NCBI GenBank assembly: GCA_016716135.1
Contig: JADJWX010000030.1
Coordinates: 62,001-126,000, forward strand
Direction of reading: 5' to 3'
Length of the DNA stretch: 64,000 nucleotides
From: Lewinellaceae bacterium
Lineage (GTDB): Bacteria > Bacteroidota > Bacteroidia > Chitinophagales > Saprospiraceae
Part shown: positions 45,505-54,222 of the stretch, piece by piece
Numbering within the stretch: position 1 is the stretch's first letter
Layout: every line of letters starts with the position of its first letter
The notes under the pieces: model-generated
The model's input: the letters and a program-made list of their open reading frames with translations, nothing else
The model's database searches: none
What the model was told of the DNA's origin: nothing
Position numbers and translations under genes: made by a program

Positions 45505-47373
45505 ATGCAACAACTGAGCAGTATAAACGACCTCGTTATTCGATTTGCCAACGTGAACGGCACCGGCTCTGCCAGCGCAAACAACTTGTTTGCAAAAAGC
45601 ATATTCCGGATGGGCATCCCGGTAACACCCAAGAATATTTTCCCGTCCAACATTCAGGGATTACCTACCTGGTACGAAGTGCGTGTCAGCGATAAAGGTT
45701 ACCTCGGGCGCCGCAACGGCATCGATATCATGGTTTGTGTGAACCCGCAAAGCATGAAAAACGACGTCGAATCGGTCCGCCCCGGCGGTTATTTTATGTA
45801 CGACAGCAGCCGCCCGCTGGCAAAACAATACCTCCGGGATGATATCCACTATATCGGCATACCGATGATCCGCATTTGTCAGGCGCTTTTCCCACAGCCC
45901 CGTCAGCAACAATTGCTGAAAAATGTGGTGTATGTAGGCGCCTTAACGGCGTTGCTCGATATCGAGGTGGATGTGGTGAAAACTCTGATCTCGGAAGAAT
46001 TTCGCAAAAAGGAAAAACTGATCCCGCTGAACTTTCAGGCCTTGGAAGCCGGTATTGATTATGTGCATAAACACTACCAATACCCCTTGGGGCTGCGCCT
46101 GGAACGGCGCAACAAGGTGGGGAATTGGATCATGATCGATGGAAACTCAGCCTGCGCGCTCGGTGCGATTTATGCCGGCGCCACCGTGGCAGCCTGGTAC
46201 CCGATCACCCCTTCCACTTCTGTAGTGGATGCTTTTACCAAATACGCCAAGCGGTTGCGCACCGATCCCGTTACCGGCAAAAAGAAATATGCCATCGTAC
46301 AGGCCGAAGATGAGCTTGCCGCTATGGGGGTAGTTATCGGCGCCATGTGGAACGGTGCGCGCTCCTTCACAGCCACAAGCGGCCCGGGGGTTTCGCTTAT
46401 GAACGAGTTTATCGGCCTCGCTTATTTCGCCGAAATACCTGCTGTATTGATCGATGTGCAGCGGGGCGGGCCTTCCACAGGCATGCCGACCCGCACCCAA
46501 CAGTCGGATATTTTGCTGGCCGCCTATGCCTCGCATGGCGACACCAAACACCCGCTGCTTTTCCCAGCCTCGCCAAAGGAATGTTTTGAAATGACGGCTG
46601 AGGCTTTTGACCTGGCCGAACGTATGCAAACGCCGGTTATGGTGATGACCGACCTCGATCTTGGCATGAACGACCACCTCAGTCCTCCTTTCGAATGGGA
46701 TGATTCCAAACAGTTTGACCGTGGCAAAGTGCTGAATGCGGAAGATTTGGAAAAAGTCAAAGAGTTCGGGCGCTACCTGGATGTGGATGGCGATGGTATT
46801 CCCTATCGCACCATTCCGGGAACCCACCCGACCAAAGGTTCGTTTTTTACCCGGGGCTCCTCAAAAGATGAATATGCGCGGTACACGGAAGAAGGCGAGG
46901 CCTACAAACGCAATATGGATCGCCTGCTCAAAAAATGGGAAACCATCAAAGACCTGGTTCCCGGTCCCGAAATTTCCGGAACAGGGAATAGCAAGGAGGG
47001 GTTGCTGTTTTTTGGAACATCTGCCTATGCGGCCCTTGAAGCCACCGATCGGCTCGGTACTGCGGGAGTCAAAGTAGACACCCTGCGCCTGAAGGCATTC
47101 CCTTTTAATGCCGCCGTTCGCGATTTTATCGAGCAACATGAGCGCGTGTATGTCGTGGAGCAAAATCGCGACGCGCAAATGCGCTCCCTGCTTATGATTG
47201 AGTTGGGGATTGATCCCAAAAAACTGATTTCCATCCTTAATTATGACGGCTTTCCGATCACAGCCGGCCTCATTGTTAACGGCATTCTTAAATTTCATCC
47301 GGAAGTACAGGCAATTGTTGGCAATGGCCAACAGGCCGGCCCCGGTGATGCAACTGTAAATCGTAAATTATAA
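45505..47373 (+). CDS. korA: 2-oxoacid:ferredoxin oxidoreductase, fused gamma-alpha subunit
   Basis: A protein of 622 residues. Residues 1-190 form the gamma (POR_gamma) domain (VIRFANVNGTGSASANNLFA), and residues about 205-590 the alpha pyrimidine-binding domain (GNSACALGAIYAGATVAAWY, TSGPGVSLMNEFIGLAYFAE, MPTRTQQSDILLA). With the beta subunit at 47380 it forms the TPP enzyme that converts 2-oxoglutarate (or another 2-oxoacid) and CoA to the acyl-CoA, reducing ferredoxin. The gene order GltD-like, KorA, KorB is tight (gaps of 34 and 6 bp), indicating an operon. Confidence 0.92.
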   Translation: MQQLSSINDLVIRFANVNGTGSASANNLFAKSIFRMGIPVTPKNIFPSNIQGLPTWYEVRVSDKGYLGRRNGIDIMVCVNPQSMKNDVESVRPGGYFMYDSSRPLAKQYLRDDIHYIGIPMIRICQALFPQPRQQQLLKNVVYVGALTALLDIEVDVVKTLISEEFRKKEKLIPLNFQALEAGIDYVHKHYQYPLGLRLERRNKVGNWIMIDGNSACALGAIYAGATVAAWYPITPSTSVVDAFTKYAKRLRTDPVTGKKKYAIVQAEDELAAMGVVIGAMWNGARSFTATSGPGVSLMNEFIGLAYFAEIPAVLIDVQRGGPSTGMPTRTQQSDILLAAYASHGDTKHPLLFPASPKECFEMTAEAFDLAERMQTPVMVMTDLDLGMNDHLSPPFEWDDSKQFDRGKVLNAEDLEKVKEFGRYLDVDGDGIPYRTIPGTHPTKGSFFTRGSSKDEYARYTEEGEAYKRNMDRLLKKWETIKDLVPGPEISGTGNSKEGLLFFGTSAYAALEATDRLGTAGVKVDTLRLKAFPFNAAVRDFIEQHERVYVVEQNRDAQMRSLLMIELGIDPKKLISILNYDGFPITAGLIVNGILKFHPEVQAIVGNGQQAGPGDATVNRKL

Positions 47374-47379
47374 ATCCGG

Positions 47380-48432
47380 ATGACATATCTACGGCCAAAT
47401 TTCCGCCACCCCGAACTGCCCAAAAATGCCTTGGGCTATACCCGGCAATACTATGAAGGCCGCCTGTCCACCCTTTGCGCCGGTTGTGGACACGACTCCA
47501 TCAGCGGGGCAATCATCCAGGCCTGTTTTGAAATGGCGATCGAGCCGCACCGGCTGGCCAAACTTTCTGGCATCGGCTGCTCTTCCAAAACGCCTACCTA
47601 CTTTTTGGCTAATTCCCACGGATTCAATTCCGTACACGGGCGCATGCCTTCCGTGGCAACCGGCGCCAACCTCGCCAACCGCGACCTGATCTACCTCGGC
47701 GTTTCCGGCGACGGCGATACGGCCTCCATCGGTATGGGACAGTTTGTGCATGCTGTGCGGCGCAATCTGAACATAACCTACATCGTGATGAATAACGGCT
47801 GTTATGGGCTCACCAAAGGCCAGGATTCGGCAACTGCCGACAAAGGCTCCATAAACAAAACCGGCGTGGCCAACCAGTTTCAAACAATCGATCTGGCCGG
47901 TCTGGCTATGGAACTGGGCGCAACGTTTGTCGGGCGCAGTTTTTCAGGCGATAAAGAACAGTTGATCCCAATGATCAAAGCGGCGCTGGTGCACGAAGGT
48001 TTTGCCTTTATCGATGTGTTATCGCCCTGTGTTACGTTTAATAACAATACAGGCTCTACCAAATCGTACGATTACGTACGGGATCATATTGAAGCCACCG
48101 CTGCAGTCGATTATGTGCCGGTCAAAACCGAAATCACTGCACAGTATGCCGAGGGCACCAACAAGATGATCCGGATGCACGACGGCTCTCTGGTCGAACT
48201 GCACAAGCTGGCGCCAGGGTGGGACCCGCTTGACCGGGGCCTCGCCTATTCCCGCCTGAACGAATCCCGCGCCAAAGGGGAAATTCTGACCGGTATTATT
48301 TACATGGAACCGCAAAGCCGCGATCTGCATTACATGCTTGATACCGACACGCGGCCGCTAAACACCCTGAACGAGGCCGATTTATGTCCCGGACAGGAAG
48401 CATTGGAAGTCATCAATTCGGAAAACCGGTAG
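47380..48432 (+). CDS. korB: 2-oxoacid:ferredoxin oxidoreductase beta subunit
   Basis: A protein of 350 residues starting 6 bp after korA. TPP-binding signatures are present: LCAGCGHDSISGAI, LSGIGCSSKTPTYF, and GVSGDGDTASIGMGQFVHAV followed by NITYIVMNNGCYGLTKGQ, the GDG-to-NN thiamine motif. The CxGC cysteines probably help hold the 4Fe-4S cluster. The C-terminal 60 residues (SRAKGEILTGIIYMEPQ) match the KorB family. The stop lies inside a short hairpin. Confidence 0.93.
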   Translation: MTYLRPNFRHPELPKNALGYTRQYYEGRLSTLCAGCGHDSISGAIIQACFEMAIEPHRLAKLSGIGCSSKTPTYFLANSHGFNSVHGRMPSVATGANLANRDLIYLGVSGDGDTASIGMGQFVHAVRRNLNITYIVMNNGCYGLTKGQDSATADKGSINKTGVANQFQTIDLAGLAMELGATFVGRSFSGDKEQLIPMIKAALVHEGFAFIDVLSPCVTFNNNTGSTKSYDYVRDHIEATAAVDYVPVKTEITAQYAEGTNKMIRMHDGSLVELHKLAPGWDPLDRGLAYSRLNESRAKGEILTGIIYMEPQSRDLHYMLDTDTRPLNTLNEADLCPGQEALEVINSENR

Positions 48433-48449
48433 TGAAAAGGCCGGTTTTC
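48421..48449 (+). terminator. Short hairpin at the end of korB
   Basis: GAAAACCGG (48421-48429) / CCGGTTTTC (48441-48449) with an 11-nt loop, spanning the korB stop codon. No clean T-run follows; weak evidence. Confidence 0.4.
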
Positions 48450-48522
48450 TGAGTAACCGGCCTGGAAATGAGGGAAAAAGTTAATTTCTTTTCTTTTTCC
48501 ATGCAAAATCCAATTGCCGTTC

Positions 48523-48530
48523 TATTTTTG
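48523..48530 (+). promoter_or_regulatory. Possible -7 promoter box of the M23 peptidase gene
   Basis: TATTTTTG matches TAnnTTTG, 49 nt before the GTG start. No clear TTG lies at the usual distance upstream. Confidence 0.35.
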
Positions 48531-48578
48531 CCAATGCCCCATCAACAATCTATCATTTGCTAAACCGTTTCTCTACCT

Positions 48579-49946
48579 GTGAAATCTGACGATTCAAAGC
48601 CGCAGTCGCGGCTGCGGCGTTTCTGGCAGTCACCTTTACGTAATTGGATACTGGCAGGAACAGTTGCCGCAACGGGAGCCCTACTGATCAACACGCTCGA
48701 ACTCTCCAAAACCCGCCAGGCAGCGGCCTTAGTTATGGCGCAGCCCGAACTGGATGCCTTACCTGTCGTTCCGGTAAATATGCGCTGGGGTTTTGCCATA
48801 GACGAATTCCACCTTTTCGAAGATGAACTGCGCTACGGCGATGTGCTGGGTGAAAAACTCATTAAAATGGGGCTCACCTATCCTGAAGTAGCCAAACTGG
48901 TCGAAAACGCAAAAGATGTGTTTACCATCACCTCGATGCGAAAGGGTAAAAACCTGAATTTCCTTTCCAGGGAAAAAGGCGCCAAACCCGCATTTATGAT
49001 TTATGAACCCTCCCCTTACGAATACGTGCTTTTCCAATTGGAAGAGCCCTACAAGGTGTCGGTTATAAAACGCGATGTGGTTACTGAAGTTAAAGCATCC
49101 TCCGGAGTACTGGAAACCAGTTTCTGGCAAGCGCTCACCGACAACGGCCTTAGCGACGAACTCGCCGACGGCATGATCGATGTACTGGCTTCTTCCGTTG
49201 ATTTTTACCATCAAAAAGTCGGCGACCGCTTTAAAGTTGTTTACGAACAACACTACGTTGAAGGTGAAGCTGTTGGAACCGGCAAAATCATTGCCGCAGT
49301 TTATCAGCGCGACGACAAGGAATACTTCGCTTTTCGTTTTGACAAAGAAGGCGAAAAAACAAACTACTACGATTTTGACGGCCGGCCCGCCCGGAAGGCT
49401 TTCCTGAAGTCGCCGGTTAAATACAGCCGCATTTCCAGCCGGTACAGCCGCAGCCGCTTGCACCCCATTTTGAAATACCGCCGCCCGCATTTTGGAACAG
49501 ATTATGCCGCACCTTATGGCACACCAATCCTGGCTGTCGCGGAAGGTGTAGTCACTGAGGCCGGTCACCGCGGCGGCAATGGCAACTATGTTAAAATCCG
49601 ACACGATGGCAGCTACGAAACCCAATACCTGCACATGCGTGGTTTTGCCAAAGGTATTCGGCGCGGTACACGTGTCGCACAAGGACAAACGATCGGCTAT
49701 GTGGGCTCTACCGGCCTGGCTACCGGTCCGCACGTTTGTTTCAGGTTTTGGAAAAATGGCCAGCAGGTAGATCACCTGCGCCTCAACCTGCCGCAACCCA
49801 AACCGATTACGGGTGAAATCCTTGCCGAGTTTTGCGTAGTGCGCGACCAGTTGATCGAAAAACTGAACGAAGTGCCTTACCGCACACGGGAAGAGATTTT
49901 TAAGAAAAAAGCAGAACTGGAGCAGAAGAAAAACCTGGAACCATAG
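48579..49946 (+). CDS. M23 (LytM-type) peptidase with membrane anchor
   Basis: A protein of 455 residues from GTG 48579. A single membrane segment is near residues 24-40 (WILAGTVAATGALLI). A LysM/OapA-like N-terminal domain leads to the M23 core: HFGTDYAAP (His304, Asp308), YLHMRGF (His352) and GPHVCFRFW (His385). It probably cleaves peptide cross-links in peptidoglycan during growth or division. The C-terminus is a charged helix. A strong terminator follows. Confidence 0.92.
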   Translation: MKSDDSKPQSRLRRFWQSPLRNWILAGTVAATGALLINTLELSKTRQAAALVMAQPELDALPVVPVNMRWGFAIDEFHLFEDELRYGDVLGEKLIKMGLTYPEVAKLVENAKDVFTITSMRKGKNLNFLSREKGAKPAFMIYEPSPYEYVLFQLEEPYKVSVIKRDVVTEVKASSGVLETSFWQALTDNGLSDELADGMIDVLASSVDFYHQKVGDRFKVVYEQHYVEGEAVGTGKIIAAVYQRDDKEYFAFRFDKEGEKTNYYDFDGRPARKAFLKSPVKYSRISSRYSRSRLHPILKYRRPHFGTDYAAPYGTPILAVAEGVVTEAGHRGGNGNYVKIRHDGSYETQYLHMRGFAKGIRRGTRVAQGQTIGYVGSTGLATGPHVCFRFWKNGQQVDHLRLNLPQPKPITGEILAEFCVVRDQLIEKLNEVPYRTREEIFKKKAELEQKKNLEP

Positions 49947-49968
49947 CCCACAGGTCTACTTGAAAAAA

Positions 49969-50006
49969 GTGCCAGACATCGAACCCGTTGTCTGGCACTT
50001 TTTTTT
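49969..50006 (+). terminator. Strong intrinsic terminator
   Basis: Perfect stem GTGCCAGACA (49969-49978) / TGTCTGGCAC (49989-49998) with a 10-nt loop, then eight T. Ends the M23 peptidase transcript. Confidence 0.9.
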
Positions 50007-50139
50007 GCCCCAACCTGGCAGGCAACTAACTAAACTAAGGTAGTTGTTTCCCCGGATGAATCCGCGCGGTTTATCCTGCACCTTTGCAGCAGTGTCATGA
50101 TTTTTCTTTTAATTTTTTACGTTTCAAAATCCGATTTAC

Positions 50140-50661
50140 ATGAAAAAGAATCCGCTTTTGCTTTTAATTGGCGTCCTGCTGTTTGTCGCCTGGGCTTGCG
50201 AAAAAGACAACAGCTCCACCACCGGAAAAACCGTTTTGACGGTTCGTTTGACGGACGGCCCCGGCGACTACCAGCAGGTCAACGTCGACATCCGGGATGT
50301 ACGCCTGAAAATGGCCGACGATACCAGCCAATGGCTTTCTTTGGCAACCAATGCCGGTATTTACAATTTACTGGATTTTCAAAATGGTGCAGACACCATC
50401 ATTGCCACCGGCCCGGCACCTGCCAATGTTCTTAAGGAAGTCCGCCTGGTACTGGGCCCGGAAAACTCGGTCATGGTAGACAGCATCCTGTACGATTTGG
50501 AAACACCGAGCGCAGAACAATCCGGCCTAAAAATCAAGATTGACAAAAACCTGGGCCTTGTGTTGGATTCCCTGACGCTCGATTTTGACGCCGAAAAGTC
50601 TATCCTGAAAACCGGCAACGGGAAGTTTATTTTGAAGCCGGTGATCAAGGTGGTAGATTGA
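50140..50661 (+). CDS. DUF4382 lipoprotein
   Basis: A protein of 173 residues with a lipobox (LFVAWAC, Cys about 20). The core TVLTVRLTDGPGDYQQVNVD and IYNLLDFQNGADTIIATGP, then KEVRLVLGPENSVMV, is the DUF4382 pattern, a beta-sandwich domain of surface or periplasmic lipoproteins in Bacteroidota. The final KPVIKVVD is typical. Function is not known. It is convergent with the methyltransferase gene. Confidence 0.85.
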   Translation: MKKNPLLLLIGVLLFVAWACEKDNSSTTGKTVLTVRLTDGPGDYQQVNVDIRDVRLKMADDTSQWLSLATNAGIYNLLDFQNGADTIIATGPAPANVLKEVRLVLGPENSVMVDSILYDLETPSAEQSGLKIKIDKNLGLVLDSLTLDFDAEKSILKTGNGKFILKPVIKVVD

Positions 50662-50779
50662 AGGAGAGCGGGGCATGCGTGCGCTCGTCTTATGGTACTT
50701 CAAGCCGTAAGGCGAGCGCGTTTGCTTCGTACTCTCATGGTAAAAGACACCGCGAACACCCGGCGCACCAGACTCCAAA

Positions 50780-51376
50780 TCAGGAGCCTTTTTTTTCAAA
50801 AATGAAAAACACTTCGCTACCTGCTCGCGGCGCAGCGGAATTATAACAGGTTTCCAGGGTCTTCAATTCAAAATACGGATCAAATAACCTGCGGTATTCT
50901 TCCGTATCGCCTCCGAAGGGTGGCCCGCCCTCAAAAGTCCGGTTAAACAAAACACCCGCCAGTTTACCACCCGGCGCCAGCAGATCGGACATTTTTCGAA
51001 CGTAATCCGGACGCTGCTCCGGGTCCAGTGCGCAAAAAAAGGTTTGCTCCAGAATCAGATCAAAAACGCCCTCTACGTGGAAAAAATCAGTGCAAACCAA
51101 TTTCAGTTTAGCCTGCCAATTTAGCTCCGTTTGGCTCAAACGCTGCTCCAAATGCGCGATCGCCGAAGGTGCGATATCAAGCATCGTAATGTCGGAAAAT
51201 CCATTTTGAAGCAGGTGGATTGCTTCGTAGCCATTGCCGCAGCCGGGCATCAGTACCCGAAAATGGCGTTTTTCCAAAAAAATCTGATCGGCATAGGCCG
51301 TCAGCGGCGGCGAGGCGGCGCCTAAATCCCAACCGGTTTGGTGGGATTGCCAGCGTTCTTCCCAATCAATCATCAT
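50780..51376 (-). CDS. SAM-dependent methyltransferase, TPMT-like
   Basis: A protein of 198 residues starting MMIDWEERWQSHQTGWDLGA, the thiopurine/thiol methyltransferase opening (a second Met follows at once). SAM motif VLMPGCGNGYEAIHLLQNGF with MLDIAPSAIAHLE, and the acceptor region FDLILEQTFFCALDPEQRPD, typical of TPMT-family proteins that methylate thiols, halides or tellurite/selenite in bacteria. The gene starts 8 bp after the ribA stop, so the two are co-transcribed. Confidence 0.88.
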   Translation of the reverse strand: MMIDWEERWQSHQTGWDLGAASPPLTAYADQIFLEKRHFRVLMPGCGNGYEAIHLLQNGFSDITMLDIAPSAIAHLEQRLSQTELNWQAKLKLVCTDFFHVEGVFDLILEQTFFCALDPEQRPDYVRKMSDLLAPGGKLAGVLFNRTFEGGPPFGGDTEEYRRLFDPYFELKTLETCYNSAAPRAGSEVFFIFEKKGS

Positions 51377-51384
51377 CTGAGTTA

Positions 51385-51969
51385 TTACAGTCCGAGCAAA
51401 TGCCCCATGAGCTCCTGTTTGGTAACCAGGTAGCCCCGATTGTCGTCGTGCGGTTCAACTACAAGAGGGATCACCGCCGACACCTCCACCGGAGAGCGGC
51501 GCAAGGCATCCACCTTTTCAGGATTATTGGTGATCAGTTCTACAGCGCCGATTTTCAGGTCTTGCAGGATAAACACCGCACATTCGTACTGACGGGCATC
51601 CACATCAAAACCGAGGTGCGTGTTTGCTTCTGCAGTGTTGAGCCCGACTTCCTGAAGGTTATACGCTTTGAGTTTGTTGATCAGCCCAATACCGCGGCCT
51701 TCCTGGCGCAGGTAGACCACCACCCCACCCTGTTCGGCAGCAATCCGAAGGGAAGCGTCAAGTTGTTCCCCGCAATCGCATCGGCGGGAGCCGAACACGT
51801 CGCCGGTCATACACTCGGAGTGGATGCGAACGGGAACAGGAACAGAGGGATCAAAACCTTCAGCCACGAAGGCAATGTGCGGCATGCGCTCATCAGCGGA
51901 ATCCGCGTAGGCAATCATGGTAAAATTCCCGACGCGGGTTGGTATCCTGGCTTCAGCCTGTCGATTCAT
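51385..51969 (-). CDS. ribA: GTP cyclohydrolase II
   Basis: A protein of 194 residues from ATG 51969 (MNRQAEARIPTR). The metal site CMTGDVFGSRRCDCGEQL supplies the three zinc cysteines; YLRQEGRGIGLINKLKAYNL and TAEANTHLGFDVDARQY are family hallmarks. It converts GTP to 2,5-diamino-6-ribosylamino-4(3H)-pyrimidinone 5'-phosphate and formate, the first step of riboflavin synthesis. It stands alone, not fused to RibB. A possible -7 box (TATTTTTG on the minus strand, 52029-52036) lies 60 nt upstream. Confidence 0.95.
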   Translation of the reverse strand: MNRQAEARIPTRVGNFTMIAYADSADERMPHIAFVAEGFDPSVPVPVRIHSECMTGDVFGSRRCDCGEQLDASLRIAAEQGGVVVYLRQEGRGIGLINKLKAYNLQEVGLNTAEANTHLGFDVDARQYECAVFILQDLKIGAVELITNNPEKVDALRRSPVEVSAVIPLVVEPHDDNRGYLVTKQELMGHLLGL

Positions 51970-52028
51970 AAAAAATTTCAAGATGCTCCAGACAGGAGGC
52001 GTTTGGAACACACATTCTAAAATTTCAG

Positions 52029-52036
52029 CAAAAATA
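52029..52036 (-). promoter_or_regulatory. Possible -7 promoter box of ribA
   Basis: TATTTTTG on the minus strand, 60 nt before the ribA ATG. The upstream TTG is too far away (28 nt), so support is modest. Confidence 0.3.
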
Positions 52037-52149
52037 AGGCATTTTGCCGAAGGCGTTCTTTAAACAATGGAAGCAGGCTCCGGGTTGTACATCACTGCAT
52101 TTTTCCAGGAATTGATTTTACGGCCAGAATTGGTCTGAAGGGGAGTGCA

Positions 52150-53187
52150 CTACCGCACGAAGGGGACTTCTACAACTACAGGTGTGGCGCCGGGCGGCGA
52201 CCAATTGAACAAGCGGATCAGGCGCATTGCTTCCTCATCACAGCCAAAGCCGAGCGCATGTACAACACGCACATTGGCTGGTTTGCCGTCGGGTCCGACC
52301 GTAAATTCCAGGCGGACATTTCCGCTCACATTGTTGTTTCGCGCTTCGGTTGTCAGTCGGGCGGTGCGGCGCAGGTAGGCATGGAAAGCATCCCAGCCGC
52401 CACTGGGCGTGGCAAGCATTACATCCGATTTTTGAGTAGCGGGCGCAGCGCCGGCATTAGCTTTCCGGGCATTTGCACCGGGCTGGGCAATACTGTCTGG
52501 CACGGCACGGGGATTCGCTTGTTCAGGTACAGAAACTGAAGCGACTTTATCCTCCAACACTGCTGAAGGACTGGTTTGCGCAACCGGATTGCCGGTATCC
52601 GGCGCCGCTGCAACAGGTGCAACGTCGGCTGAAGGGGGCATCGTTGGCTTCGCCGGCATGTCTGCTTCCAACTCGCTCGCAAGGCCGGGCTGAGTTTTTT
52701 TTGCAATTCTGTCATTATGGCTCACCTCGTGCCTGGCGCCAGGAGGTTCCGCATTTGACTCCGGTGTGGACGCCACCAATCCGGATTCCGCTTCGGCGCT
52801 TGCAGATTCTGTCAGATCCTGTGGTTGGGCGGTTGATTGCTCTGCCGACTTTGCCAACGGTGCGCTCGATCGATCGGCCTGGAACCGGGGAAGGAAATAA
52901 ATTGCCCCCATCAACATCACGAACACTGCGGCTACAGCCATCCATACCCCCATGGGCAGACGCCGCCCCCCAGGTTTTCTATGCAGACGCAGGCGCAAGC
53001 GCTCCAGATGCCGTTCATGCTGCGCTTCCGGCATAGCAGAAAACCCTTCCCAGGCTTCCCGCCGGAAATCGTCGGCAGATGCCAGCGCACGCAGTTCCTG
53101 CTCATCGGAGCGGGTAAAATCGCCCGAAAGCCAACGTTCCAGGAGTTCGAGGAAACGCGCGTCGTCGGTGTGCACAGAAGGGTTCAA
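52150..53187 (-). CDS. TonB C-terminal domain protein with anti-sigma-like N-terminus
   Basis: A protein of 345 residues. Residues 1-60 (FLELLERWLSGDFTRSDEQE, helical and acidic) look like the cytoplasmic helices of an anti-sigma factor, then a membrane helix at about 80-100 (WMAVAAVFVMLMGAIYFL). A long Ala/Pro/Ser-rich stretch spans the periplasm to about 255, and residues 260-345 are a TonB C-terminal domain (LRRTARLTTEARNNNVSGNV, FTVGPDGKPANVRVVHALG). It is downstream of a sigma factor gene on the same strand, separated by the 42-bp repeats, so a sigma/anti-sigma relationship is likely. Confidence 0.78.
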   Translation of the reverse strand: MNPSVHTDDARFLELLERWLSGDFTRSDEQELRALASADDFRREAWEGFSAMPEAQHERHLERLRLRLHRKPGGRRLPMGVWMAVAAVFVMLMGAIYFLPRFQADRSSAPLAKSAEQSTAQPQDLTESASAEAESGLVASTPESNAEPPGARHEVSHNDRIAKKTQPGLASELEADMPAKPTMPPSADVAPVAAAPDTGNPVAQTSPSAVLEDKVASVSVPEQANPRAVPDSIAQPGANARKANAGAAPATQKSDVMLATPSGGWDAFHAYLRRTARLTTEARNNNVSGNVRLEFTVGPDGKPANVRVVHALGFGCDEEAMRLIRLFNWSPPGATPVVVEVPFVR

Positions 53188-53207
53188 ATTATTTGATTGT
53201 ATGATTG

Positions 53208-53410
53208 TATTCAGGCGGTGACTTCAAGTCACCGCTTGAATTGTGTTTGTATTCAGGCGGTGACTTAGGGCCACCGCTTGAATCGAGTTTGTATTCAGGC
53301 GGTGACTTAGGGCCACCGCTTGAATCGAGTTTGTATTCAGGCGGTGACTTAGGGCCACCGCTTGAATCGAGTTTGTATTCAGGCGGTGACTTGGAGTCAC
53401 CGCCTGAATC
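53208..53410. repeat. Five 42-bp tandem repeats, each a hairpin
   Basis: Five copies begin with TATTCAGGCGGTGACTT at 53208, 53250, 53292, 53334 and 53376, exactly 42 bp apart. Copy 5 folds perfectly: TTCAGGCGGTGACT (53378-53391), loop TGG, AGTCACCGCCTGAA (53395-53408). Copy 1 is nearly symmetric; copies 2-4 share an altered centre (ACTTAGGGCC). Because 42 is a multiple of three, long reading frames cross the array on both strands; these look like by-products of the repeats. Confidence 0.95.
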
Positions 53411-53412
53411 GT

Positions 53413-54015
53413 TCAAAAACTGTTTTTTACCCCGGCTTTTTCGAGGCAAATTTTAAGATTCCGCCGTCCGTTCTGAATATAAGAACGGATTTTTCCAACT
53501 TCTTCGGAAAGGAGCTCAGCGATTTCCTTGTACGATTTTTCTTTGTAATAAAACAACTCCACGCTCTGCCGTTGCGCTCCGGGTAATTCATCCAGGCATT
53601 TGGACAGAGGTTTATCTGCTGGGTTGCTCGTGTGCTGTAATTCCAGTTCGAAAGGCGCTTCCACGGCATCGTAGTACACCATATCTTCCGGAGGATGGTA
53701 ATCCGTAGGCCGCCGGTTGTTCTTTCGCCACTCCATCAGGCAATAATTGCGTGCCAGCACATACAACCAACCCCGGAACGATTCAACCTGATGCTCCCGC
53801 ACCTTGCGCACCAACTCTTCATAGATACCCATTACCGCATCTTCAGCTTTACCGCTATCGCGAAAAATTTTCAAACAGACACCATACACCATCGGCATAT
53901 ATCGCTCATACAGGGCGCCCAAATACCGGGCATCGCCACCGGACCGGTACAGGGCCAGCAGTTCGTCGTCGGTCCGCGGTTCAGCCGCCGGATTGGAGCG
54001 AAGTATGTTGAGCAT
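53413..54015 (-). CDS. RNA polymerase sigma-70 family factor (ECF type)
   Basis: A protein of 200 residues. Region 2 is seen in LYERYMPMVYGVCLKIFRDS and DAVMGIYEELVRKV, followed by FRGWLYVLARNYCLMEWRK; region 4 in LPGAQRQSVELFYYKEKSYK and EIAELLSEEVGKIRSYIQNG, a helix-turn-helix that reads -35-like sequences. The stop lies inside or beside the hairpin repeats, and the next gene (anti-sigma/TonB) starts 225 bp downstream. A -7 box TACCTTTG (minus strand) is 44 nt upstream of the ATG. Confidence 0.9.
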   Translation of the reverse strand: MLNILRSNPAAEPRTDDELLALYRSGGDARYLGALYERYMPMVYGVCLKIFRDSGKAEDAVMGIYEELVRKVREHQVESFRGWLYVLARNYCLMEWRKNNRRPTDYHPPEDMVYYDAVEAPFELELQHTSNPADKPLSKCLDELPGAQRQSVELFYYKEKSYKEIAELLSEEVGKIRSYIQNGRRNLKICLEKAGVKNSF

Positions 54016-54058
54016 GCCTTAGTGCCGGTTTTTTTCCGGTAAACGGGACTTTTCCCGC

Positions 54059-54066
54059 CAAAGGTA
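54059..54066 (-). promoter_or_regulatory. Probable -7 box of the sigma factor gene
   Basis: CAAAGGTA on the plus strand, i.e. TACCTTTG reading leftward, ahead of the ATG at 54015. A partly matching TTTTC element is near 54088. Confidence 0.5.
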
Positions 54067-54222
54067 TAGAATGGATGCTGTTTTGCCGAAAAATACACAG
54101 TTTGGACCCGGGTGTTTTAATTTTGGCAAAATGACCTGCGCCCGTTTAAAATATGCGCACGATCATTTTTGGTTGCAACAACTTTAGGGAACTTTGGACT
54201 GTTCTTTTTTATAAAAAACACC

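Noticed and set aside
53208..53410. CRISPR array
   Set aside because: Repeats are directly adjacent without unique spacers, are internally palindromic, and no cas gene is near. The same holds for the 15-bp tract at 92-262.
53189..53456. Repeated SPPEYKLDSSGGPK and SGGDLGPPLESS peptides on both strands
   Set aside because: They are translations of the 42-bp hairpin repeats, open in several frames because 42 is divisible by three. No start signal or domain supports a protein.
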